Part shown: in pieces, positions 6,595 through 13,060 of the stretch
How the letters are laid out: each line of letters begins with the position of its first letter
How positions within the stretch are numbered: position 1 is the first letter of the stretch
Notes under the pieces: generated by a model
Told to the model about the DNA's origin: nothing
Database searches by the model: none
The model's input: only the letters and a program-made list of their open reading frames with translations
Assembly (NCBI GenBank): GCA_002478505.1
Contig: DLOP01000081.1
Location: 14,405 to 29,074 of the forward strand
DNA from: Lachnospiraceae bacterium UBA7481
GTDB lineage: Bacteria; Bacillota; Clostridia; Lachnospirales; Lachnospiraceae
DNA length: 14,670 nucleotides
Direction of reading: 5' to 3'
Made by a program: the position numbers and the translations under genes

Positions 6595-6708
6595 TTTCAG
6601 TCTTACTCCTTTCTCAGCACGTATCTTATCCGCTTCAATTCCAAACCCACGCCGCCGCGTTTTGTCTGTTTTTGCGGCTCACAATATAGATTACAAAAAA
6701 CGACTACA

Positions 6709-6730
6709 TTTTGCAATCAAATCTGCAAAA
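6709..6730. repeat. Inverted repeat between the fusion gene and the zinc-ribbon gene
   Basis: TTTTGCA (6709-6715) and TGCAAAA (6724-6730) are exact reverse complements around 8 nt. On the minus strand it lies about 50 nt past the fusion stop. It is A/T-rich and not followed directly by a U-run, so at most a weak transcript-end or processing signal. The rest of the 186-nt gap shows no convincing promoter; TTGTCA-17-TAGATA near 6739-6767 is poor. Confidence 0.35.
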
Positions 6731-6780
6731 ATCCTTCTTTCTTTTATCTACAGAAAATGATATCCTTTGACAAAATCTGA

Positions 6781-8832
6781 CTATTTCTGATATGCTTCCC
6801 CTTTTTTTTCATCCGGCTCATCCCTAAGACGGATGATCTCATACCGGTATTTCCATGCCAGCCAGAATATCCTCATGTCGTCTATAAAATATCTTTTAAA
6901 CAGCCTTCCCGGTTCCTGAAAGAAACGGAAAAGCCACTCCAATCCAAGCCTGCGCATCCAGGAAGGAGCGCGCTTTACCATTCCAGCCTCAAAATCAATC
7001 GCCGCACCAAAAGGAAGCGCCACATGAAAGTCTATCTTCTCCCGATACCGGTAGATAAATTTCTCCTGCTTCGGAGCGCCGAGCCCGATTACAAGGATCT
7101 GAGGTTTCTTCTGATTAATGATCCGGATTGCTTTTTCCACTTCCTTTTCATCCCGCTCAAATCCCATCGGCGGGGAATAAACACCCACGACCTTAAGTCC
7201 CGGATATTTTTTTGTAAGCTTACGCTTTGCCGTCTCCGCCACGCCTTCCGCTGCACCAAACAAAAATATAGTTTGCCCTTCCTTAGCCGCCATCTCACAA
7301 ACCTTCGGAAGCATATCCGCTCCCGGAATCTTTTCCTTGATCGGACATCCCAAAGATTCCGCGATCCACATAAGAGGCGTCCCATCTGTTAAAATCAGAT
7401 CCGCTTCCTCATAGATTTTTCTAAATTCCAGATCCTTCTCGATCTTTACCACATGATCCACATTAGGCGTTACCACATAATGTTTCCCCTCCGAACATGC
7501 CAGAACGCCGACCTGGCGGACCGCCTCCTCAAATGTAATATCATCCAGACAGAGATTCATAAACTTACGGCGCGTGACAGCCGGAACCTTTTCTTCCGCC
7601 CGGCGGTCTGTTTTCTGCTTTTCAAAATGTCTGCTCCAGATGTACAACAGCACCGCCACCGCAATGACACCAACCAAATCAAACACGACATCCTTCAAGT
7701 CGCCATATCTTCCCGGAATAAAAACCTGGAAAAATTCATCTGCAACAGCAACAAGTGCGCTCAGAAAGCACATATAAAACATACGTATTTTACCGCCAAA
7801 ACCATTTACTGTTACGGCAAAACCAATCATAAGCGACAGGAAAGCATATTCCCCCATATGCGCCGCCATCCGGATCAGCGCATCCAACGCTTCTATGGCA
7901 TCCTGCTCTGCTGCAGTAATAACTTGGTTTTCCTCTGTTACCAAATGAAACAGTCCCACCGTCAATTTCCAGCTGGTATCCCCCGATGCCACGCCATTCT
8001 GCGACGACAGAATAAAGATAACAAGTATCGCCGCAAGCGCGGGAGTCCAGCTTAATGTCCTAAAAATAAATTTTTTCCCGGTCAGCCATATGTAGCGCAG
8101 ATTCATCCCGATATACCCTTTGGGAAGCTGTCTGCATCGGCTGATGACATAACGAGGCCAATACAAAAAACCTTTTTTTCTTTCTTTCCGCGGTTTATTT
8201 CTGGTGCCACAATATACATTCAGACCATAATCCACGCCCACCATAATACCGTCAAACATCCCCTGGTGCGCCGCCATCCACTCTTCCTGCATTGGCGACG
8301 GCATTGCCACCCATATGAAATCCGCCCCGGAAGCTATAATATCTTCAGATAATATATCTTTACCATCAACCGGCGTTTCGCCCTCGGAATATTCCCATCC
8401 TCCGGCTATGACGGCATGAGGATATTCTATCTTTAATTTATCAAAAAGACATTCCGGCATAATGTTTCTATCCTCCGTACTTCCATAACCGGAATACCAT
8501 ACAAAATAATGTCTGCGTCCCGACTTGCTTTCACCTACAGCCAGCACGCGCTCCATCAGATCCACCACATCGATCCTCTCCGCCCTTGGATATCCCTGAA
8601 GATGCATTTCCGAGGAGATCTGAAGGCTGTTGGGTAGCGTAAGAACTGCCTGATTGATCAGCAACTGATAATCCACATTTTTTTCTGCATACATCACATC
8701 GTCCACACTGACATTACATATATACCCTCCCTTTTTTGCCGGATTATCTCCAGCCAAAAAAGCCACTGCGTCCTCCACAGTGGCCACGGAGATCTCCGTA
8801 TTCAGGATTTGGCATCTCAGATCATTTGACAT
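6781..8832 (-). CDS. Three-part fusion: degenerate WecG/TagA domain, VanZ-like membrane domain, WecG/TagA/CpsF glycosyltransferase
   Basis: A 683-residue protein, against about 250 for usual WecG/TagA enzymes. Residues 1-250 are WecG/TagA-like: ASGADFIW (167-174) matches the neighbouring WecG gene exactly, PMQEEWM (180-186) corresponds to its APKQEYF, and its C-terminal N-L-R/K-Y/F-I pattern is kept. The catalytic Asp-Gly is Asn68-Ser69, so this copy is probably inactive. Residues about 255-402 are VanZ-like with four membrane helices (near 262-277, 326-344, 350-365, 384-400) and the motifs HMGEYA (325-330), DEFFQ (365-369) and PGRYGDLKDV (373-382). Residues 424-665 are a second WecG/TagA domain with TDGTPLMW (482-489, Asp483), GLGAPKQEKF (583-592) and the QEPGRLFKRY tail (639-648). 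Both outer domains should face the cytoplasm. It follows UXS by 20 nt. It probably adds the second sugar to an undecaprenyl-linked acceptor; the roles of the N-terminal and VanZ parts are unknown. No frameshift is needed to read it. Confidence 0.85.
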   Translation of the reverse strand: MSNDLRCQILNTEISVATVEDAVAFLAGDNPAKKGGYICNVSVDDVMYAEKNVDYQLLINQAVLTLPNSLQISSEMHLQGYPRAERIDVVDLMERVLAVGESKSGRRHYFVWYSGYGSTEDRNIMPECLFDKLKIEYPHAVIAGGWEYSEGETPVDGKDILSEDIIASGADFIWVAMPSPMQEEWMAAHQGMFDGIMVGVDYGLNVYCGTRNKPRKERKKGFLYWPRYVISRCRQLPKGYIGMNLRYIWLTGKKFIFRTLSWTPALAAILVIFILSSQNGVASGDTSWKLTVGLFHLVTEENQVITAAEQDAIEALDALIRMAAHMGEYAFLSLMIGFAVTVNGFGGKIRMFYMCFLSALVAVADEFFQVFIPGRYGDLKDVVFDLVGVIAVAVLLYIWSRHFEKQKTDRRAEEKVPAVTRRKFMNLCLDDITFEEAVRQVGVLACSEGKHYVVTPNVDHVVKIEKDLEFRKIYEEADLILTDGTPLMWIAESLGCPIKEKIPGADMLPKVCEMAAKEGQTIFLFGAAEGVAETAKRKLTKKYPGLKVVGVYSPPMGFERDEKEVEKAIRIINQKKPQILVIGLGAPKQEKFIYRYREKIDFHVALPFGAAIDFEAGMVKRAPSWMRRLGLEWLFRFFQEPGRLFKRYFIDDMRIFWLAWKYRYEIIRLRDEPDEKKGEAYQK

Positions 8833-8852
8833 GGCTCATTATTCTCTTTTAT

Positions 8853-9788
8853 TCATTGTACCGTCTTAAAGTATTCTATTGTTTTCAGCAGACCTTCCTC
8901 CAAAGGCACGGTCGGCTTCCAATCCAGTTCTTTCATGGCAAGATCAATAACAGGTTTTCGCTGCAGCGGATCGTCCGAAGGAAGCGGCTGAAATACCAGC
9001 TTTGAACTACTGCCGGTAAGCTTTATGACAAGCTCTGCCAACTGTTTAATGGTAAATTCTCCGGGATTCCCGATATTGACCGGGCCGGTAAACTCCGCTC
9101 GGGAATTCATCAGCCGGATCATTCCTTCGATCAGGTCGTCCACATAGCAGAAGCTCCTTGTCTGGCTTCCATCGCCATAGATCGTAATATCGTCCCCATT
9201 AAGCGCCTGTACAATAAAATTAGATACCACACGACCATCTGAAGGATGCATCTTCGGTCCGTAGGTATTAAAAATACGCATCACCTTGATCTCCACCCCA
9301 TGCATACGGTGATAATCAAAAAACAAAGTTTCCGCCACACGCTTTCCTTCATCATAGCAGGAACGGATCCCAATAGGATTAACACATCCCCTGTAACTCT
9401 CCGGCTGAGGATGTATTTCCGGATCTCCATATACCTCCGAAGTAGACGCCTGCAGGATCCTTGCATGTACTCTTTTCGCAAGTCCAAGCATATTCATGGC
9501 TCCCAGAACGCTGGTCTTTGTCGTCTTGATCGGATTATACTGATAATGGATCGGGCTGGCGGGACACGCAAGATTATAAATCTGATCCACCTCCAAAACA
9601 ATCGGTTGGACAATATCGTGGCGGATAAATTCAAAATACTGATTTCCCAGCAGATGACGGATATTGTCTTTATTTCCGGTAAACAGATTGTCCAGACAGA
9701 TCACGTCATTCCCCTCTCTAATCAACCGTTCACAAAGATGGGCTCCTAAAAATCCCGCTCCTCCGGTTACCAAAATTCTCTTTCCCAT
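8853..9788 (-). CDS. uxs: UDP-glucuronic acid decarboxylase (UDP-xylose synthase)
   Basis: A 311-residue extended SDR enzyme. It oxidises, decarboxylates and re-reduces UDP-glucuronate with bound NAD to give UDP-xylose in the cytoplasm. Signatures are near complete for the UXS group: TGGAGFLGAHL (8-18), NLACPASPIHYQ (72-83), ASTSEVYGDP (114-123), RSCYDEGKR (142-150) with catalytic Tyr145 and Lys149, RIFNTYGPKM (171-180) and YGDGSQTRSFCYVDDL (204-219). Arg211 in QTRSF is the position linked to decarboxylation in this family. The ATG at 9788 follows AGGAGA at good spacing. It lies 20 nt before the fusion gene and 184 nt after a glycosyltransferase gene, with repeats in that gap. No UDP-glucose dehydrogenase is in the window, so UDP-glucuronate must come from elsewhere in the genome. 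Confidence 0.94.
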   Translation of the reverse strand: MGKRILVTGGAGFLGAHLCERLIREGNDVICLDNLFTGNKDNIRHLLGNQYFEFIRHDIVQPIVLEVDQIYNLACPASPIHYQYNPIKTTKTSVLGAMNMLGLAKRVHARILQASTSEVYGDPEIHPQPESYRGCVNPIGIRSCYDEGKRVAETLFFDYHRMHGVEIKVMRIFNTYGPKMHPSDGRVVSNFIVQALNGDDITIYGDGSQTRSFCYVDDLIEGMIRLMNSRAEFTGPVNIGNPGEFTIKQLAELVIKLTGSSSKLVFQPLPSDDPLQRKPVIDLAMKELDWKPTVPLEEGLLKTIEYFKTVQ

Positions 9789-9870
9789 TCTGTCATTCTC
9801 CTCTCACACAAATAATTAGATTATTTAGCATATATTTTCGGCATTAATTTGGATTTAAATCGGCTTTTTG

Positions 9871-9902
9871 GTTTACATAAAATCCATTCTCAGTTTACAT
9901 AA
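9871..9902. repeat. Two exact 10-bp direct repeats upstream of the UXS gene
   Basis: GTTTACATAA occurs at 9871-9880 and 9893-9902, separated by exactly 12 bp (22-bp period). It lies 83-114 bp upstream of the UXS start codon. Exact tandem sites on one helix face suggest a regulator site. The 12-bp spacer is the geometry of LytTR-type response-regulator sites, though the base match to that consensus is only partial. I find no convincing -35/-10 pair between here and the UXS start. Confidence 0.5.
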
Positions 9903-9912
9903 CTCAAGATTT

Positions 9913-9966
9913 GAAAGTAGTTGTTCCAAAAATGATTTCTTTTATGATGTCAGAACAACTATTTTC
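9913..9966. repeat. Fourteen-pair inverted repeat between the glycosyltransferase and UXS genes
   Basis: GAAAGTAGTTGTTC (9913-9926) faces GAACAACTATTTTC (9953-9966) across 26 nt. Nine pairs are exact, one is G-U (A-C on the other strand), and four more follow. It lies 7 nt beyond the minus-strand glycosyltransferase stop. No U-run follows it on the minus strand, so it is not a standard terminator. It might mark a transcript end, an RNA-processing site or a remnant of a small repeat family. Confidence 0.5.
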
Positions 9967-9972
9967 CAGCAC

Positions 9973-10845
9973 TCATTTAGACAACAGAATGCGGATATAC
10001 GGCGTGACGCTATGATACCATGCCGGCAGCAAGCCATAGTTCTTTCTGATAAAGTGATACCAGTCATGTTTCGGCAGTCCTTTCGGTCCCTCCTTCAGCG
10101 CAAGACGCTTCCTTCGCGACAGGGAAGCATCCTTCCAGGTCCCTTCTATCATATTGTCATCACACTCTCCAATATGCGCATCACAGTTAACGATCTTAAA
10201 TCCCTTCTTTGCCGCCCTCATCCCATAATCAAAATCACCCATACTATGGATATAAGCCGGATCCAGCCTGCCTAACGCACAAAAAATATCTGTTGCCATG
10301 ATGATACAGTTACAGTTAAAAGTATCGCAGGCTATCGGTTCCTCTGAAGGCTCGATCATCTGATATCTGGCAAAATGTCTTGACGTCATCTTGATACCGC
10401 CATAGCTCATCTTTCCATCGCCATCCACCGTGGACCCCACCACAATATCTGCACCGGAACATTCCAACCGTCTCATCAGCAGATGCAGTGCTTCCGGATA
10501 AAAGCGGACGTCATCATTGACCAGCATTACATACTGATAGGGTTTTGGCTGCAACAGCACATAGTCCATACTACGGTTCATCCCGCCGCACCAAAACAAC
10601 TGCCCGGTTCCCTGCAAAAGCCTGATCTGATATGGCAGGCGCTGCAGCGCTTCCGGCGTCCCGTCTGTACTCTGGTCATCTGTCACGATAAATTCCAGCT
10701 CATAATTCTGGTCCGGCGTCTCCTGCTGCATCCGCTCTTTTGCAATCGCCAAAGAAGAGATACACGCCTTTGTCTTTTCCTTCCTGTTATAACAGGTCAA
10801 AAGAACTGCAATCTTCTGTTGTCCGGTCTGCACACGCTGTTCCAC
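9973..10845 (-). CDS. Family 2 glycosyltransferase (rhamnosyltransferase-like)
   Basis: A 290-residue GT-A glycosyltransferase. The fold begins at KIAVLLTCYNRKEKT (11-25), continues with IVTDDQSTDGT (53-63), and GQLFWCGGMNRSM (81-93), typical of the subgroup often annotated as rhamnosyl- or galactosyltransferases. The metal site is LVNDDV (108-113); GDFDYGMRA (203-211) supplies the acidic catalytic motif. There are no membrane helices, so it should act at the cytoplasmic face on the growing lipid-linked glycan. The start is a GTG at 10845: AGGAG lies 7 nt upstream and no ATG is available before the fold starts. It follows the preceding glycosyltransferase by 24 nt. The sugar is unknown; GDP-D-rhamnose or UDP-xylose made by this cluster are candidates by context only. 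Confidence 0.85.
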   Translation of the reverse strand: MEQRVQTGQQKIAVLLTCYNRKEKTKACISSLAIAKERMQQETPDQNYELEFIVTDDQSTDGTPEALQRLPYQIRLLQGTGQLFWCGGMNRSMDYVLLQPKPYQYVMLVNDDVRFYPEALHLLMRRLECSGADIVVGSTVDGDGKMSYGGIKMTSRHFARYQMIEPSEEPIACDTFNCNCIIMATDIFCALGRLDPAYIHSMGDFDYGMRAAKKGFKIVNCDAHIGECDDNMIEGTWKDASLSRRKRLALKEGPKGLPKHDWYHFIRKNYGLLPAWYHSVTPYIRILLSK

Positions 10846-10869
10846 TTTCCAACTCCTGATCGTAAACTT

Positions 10870-11688
10870 TTAAAAGCTGCAGATCCGTCTGCCGCTCAAA
10901 TGAAATAATACCCGGCTGACAAAATCCACTCGCTTCTTTGCCGATAACTTTCCTGTCTTCTCCGCCCGCAGATACACTTTGTAAACATGCCTGCACCAAA
11001 AGATATTGCATCTGCTTACATCCAGTTCCTTTTGCAGAAGATATATCTCTTTTTTTCTCCCGGCATTATCCTGTCCCGTCTTATTATCCCCATACATCCG
11101 GTAAACAGCATATGCTTCATGGGTATAGCTTACTTCTTGCTCCGCATACATTTCTATAAAGAATTTCCAGTCAAACACATATTGATACTTCTCATCCAGA
11201 AGTTTATGATGATTGCGCCAAAAAACGGAAGGCTGCATGATATAATACCATCTTTGGATCACCCATGGGCTGACATGCCGGTCGGAAGCATTGTACTCCG
11301 TCAGTTCCTTTTCCTTATTGCAGTACCAGCCGTCCCCCACCAGTACGCCCACATCCGGATTCTTGGCAAACTGATCCGCAACCCGTTCCAAAACATGGGT
11401 ATCATAATAATAATCATCCGAATTTAACCAGCATACAATATCTCCCGACGCGCGCTGCAATCCTTTATTGATCGCCTGCGCCTGTCCATGGTCACGCTCC
11501 CTGATATAGGTGATCCTGGGATCCCTGACACAATACTCTTCTACGATCTCCTGTGTCCCATCGTCAGAGCAGTTGTCGATAATAAAATATTCTATCTCCC
11601 GATAGGTCTGATGGATGACAGATTCAATTGTATCCCTGATAAATTCCGCCTGATTCCAAGTAGGCGTAATCACTGTTATCTTATTCAC
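10870..11688 (-). CDS. Family 2 glycosyltransferase with GTG start overlapping the HAD gene
   Basis: A 272-residue GT2 enzyme of the WcaA type. It opens with NKITVITPTWNQAEFI (2-17), then IIDNCSDDGT (36-45), RDHGQAQAINKGLQRASGD (65-83) and the metal-binding WLNSDDYYY (87-95). MQPSVFWR (151-158) and FDWKFFIEM (172-180) are the acceptor-side and catalytic motifs usual in this subgroup. No membrane helix is seen. I chose the GTG at 11688: GGAG lies 7 nt upstream, the fold begins at once, and GTGAATAA overlaps the HAD stop by 8 nt, which implies translational coupling. A longer reading frame reaching 11799 would only add 37 residues inside the HAD gene. It probably adds one sugar in the repeat unit; donor unknown. 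Confidence 0.86.
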   Translation of the reverse strand: MNKITVITPTWNQAEFIRDTIESVIHQTYREIEYFIIDNCSDDGTQEIVEEYCVRDPRITYIRERDHGQAQAINKGLQRASGDIVCWLNSDDYYYDTHVLERVADQFAKNPDVGVLVGDGWYCNKEKELTEYNASDRHVSPWVIQRWYYIMQPSVFWRNHHKLLDEKYQYVFDWKFFIEMYAEQEVSYTHEAYAVYRMYGDNKTGQDNAGRKKEIYLLQKELDVSRCNIFWCRHVYKVYLRAEKTGKLSAKKRVDFVSRVLFHLSGRRICSF

Positions 11689-12193
11689 CTGACTGCTCCA
11701 TATTCGTCTGTAATACTCTGTACAACTCACGGATGACACCATGACCGCCCTTTGCCTGGGAAACCCAGTCGGCGATGGCAAGGATCTCTTCCTCCGCATC
11801 TGCAGGTGCGCCCTTGATCCCTACCGCCATCATGGCATCGTAGTCATTCAGATCATTGCCGATGAACATCACTTCTTCCATGGCATATCCCTTATCCTGA
11901 CAATACCGCATCAACGTGCTCCTTTTATCTGAAACACCATGGATAATATCTATCTTCAGCTTTTCAGCGCGCCGTTCAACCACAGGATTGGTCTCTGTAG
12001 AAATGATCACCTGTTCCAGCGGAAGCCGTTTGATCTGGGAAACCCCATAACCATCCCCCCGGTGTACAACAACGCTTTCCGTTCCGTCCTGTCCCACGAT
12101 CACACGGTTATCCGTCATTACTCCGTCAAAATCATAAACAATAAGTTTGAGCTTCTTCATCCGCTCTCTGATCTCTATCATACTAATAACCAT
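11681..12193 (-). CDS. KdsC-like HAD phosphatase
   Basis: A 170-residue HAD subclass III phosphatase of KdsC length and pattern. KdsC removes phosphate from 3-deoxy-manno-octulosonate 8-phosphate; related proteins act on other sugar-acid phosphates. Motif I is YDFDGVMTD (20-28) with Asp21 and Asp23; motif II Ser65 (IIST); motif III is probably Lys90; motif IV is GNDLNDYDAM (112-121). APADAEEEI (129-137) and GGHGVIRE (149-156) are hallmark KdsC segments. It is cytoplasmic and likely a tetramer by family. The ATG at 12193 is preceded by GAGGA at rather short spacing; starts at residues 5 or 12 are possible. It sits 14 nt after the WecG gene and overlaps the next glycosyltransferase by 8 nt. No Kdo or nonulosonate synthase is in view, so the substrate is open; a Gram-positive glycan sugar phosphate is more likely than Kdo. 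Confidence 0.82.
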   Translation of the reverse strand: MVISMIEIRERMKKLKLIVYDFDGVMTDNRVIVGQDGTESVVVHRGDGYGVSQIKRLPLEQVIISTETNPVVERRAEKLKIDIIHGVSDKRSTLMRYCQDKGYAMEEVMFIGNDLNDYDAMMAVGIKGAPADAEEEILAIADWVSQAKGGHGVIRELYRVLQTNMEQSGE

Positions 12194-12207
12194 TCTTCCT
12201 CGTCAGA

Positions 12208-12984
12208 TCACATGCCTGCTTTTCTTCTGCGCATATGATACTGCATCACCATACCGATAAACTTAAGATTCGTTACCACGTACCGTTTCCATAACCTTCC
12301 CGGTTCCTGACAGAAACGATACAACCATTCCAAATAATGCTTCTGCATCCACTCCGGGGCACGCTTCACCGTTCCCGCCTGAAAATCAAATCCGGCTCCG
12401 ACGCCGAGCATGACACCACGCAATATATCCTTATGCGCCCTCATAAAATACTCCTGCTTCGGCGCACCCAGTCCGATCCAGATAAAATCAGCGCCGGAAG
12501 CATTGATTCGCTCTATCATCTTCCGATCCTCCTCGTCTGTCAGCGGACGGTATGGCGGCGATTCCATCCCCACGATCTTTAATTCCGGATAATCCTTCGC
12601 AAGCCTCTTTCTCAGCGCTTCGATCGTCTTTTCACTGCCGCCATAAAAATAATGCGATAATGTCCCGTCTTTTGTCGCCTCCCAGATCCTGCCCATAAAA
12701 TCCGGTCCCGCAATCTGTTTCGCCTGAGAGAATCCCCTGAGTCTTAATAGTTTTGATAAGGGTCTCCCATCCGGCATGACATAGACCGCTTCCATCTGCA
12801 CTTGATGAAATCCCCTGTCCTCATGTGCCAGAACCGTAGTATGCGCATTGGCAAAACTGATATAACTGCCTCTGAGTTCCTCCACTGCCTCCACAACATG
12901 GCTGACTGCTTCTTCCGGATCAGAAACTACGATTTTAATGCCAAACAGCTTTTTTCTTTTTAACATAGAAAGTTTTTCAATCAT
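12208..12984 (-). CDS. WecG/TagA/CpsF-family glycosyltransferase
   Basis: A GT26 enzyme of about 258 residues, the normal size. The family adds a second sugar (for example ManNAc or ManNAcA) to an undecaprenyl-diphosphate-linked sugar at the cytoplasmic membrane face. Motifs are SFANAHTTVLAH (43-54), MPDGRPL (70-76) with catalytic Asp72, GADFIWIGLGAPKQEYFM (164-181), GVGAGFDFQAGTVKRAPEWM (194-213) and the C-terminal membrane-binding tail EWLYRFCQEPGRLWKRY (219-235). Where TagA has an Arg after the DG motif this protein has Gln90 (AKQIAG). The start is uncertain: no candidate has a good ribosome binding site. I used the ATG at 12984; another ATG lies at 12966, and a TTG at 13020. It follows the GNT-like gene and shares ASGADFIW with the N-terminal half of the fusion protein, suggesting a common origin. 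Confidence 0.88.
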   Translation of the reverse strand: MIEKLSMLKRKKLFGIKIVVSDPEEAVSHVVEAVEELRGSYISFANAHTTVLAHEDRGFHQVQMEAVYVMPDGRPLSKLLRLRGFSQAKQIAGPDFMGRIWEATKDGTLSHYFYGGSEKTIEALRKRLAKDYPELKIVGMESPPYRPLTDEEDRKMIERINASGADFIWIGLGAPKQEYFMRAHKDILRGVMLGVGAGFDFQAGTVKRAPEWMQKHYLEWLYRFCQEPGRLWKRYVVTNLKFIGMVMQYHMRRRKAGM

Positions 12985-13060
12985 TTCACACACAATACCT
13001 GCAATCTCTAACAGCCGCAATTTTAGGAATACGCAGATTTAATCCACGCTTCCTTCGTTA

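Noticed and set aside
6654..6678. GCCGC...GCGGC stem as a terminator after the fusion gene
   Set aside because: The stem has five pairs around a 15-nt loop and no U-run follows on the minus strand.
7453..8055. 200-residue open frame on the plus strand inside the fusion gene
   Set aside because: It is antisense to the VanZ part of the fusion, has a His/Arg/Asn-rich composition without recognisable motifs, and no start signal.
9789..9870. Promoter for UXS in the A/T-rich stretch before it
   Set aside because: Several TATA-like words occur, but none has a -35 at 16-18 bp with reasonable matches. Read-through from upstream or an activator-dependent promoter is equally possible.
11689..11799. 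N-terminal extension of the GT2 gene into the HAD gene
   Set aside because: The glycosyltransferase fold starts immediately after the GTG at 11688, which has its own ribosome binding site. The extra 37 residues lie wholly within the HAD coding sequence.
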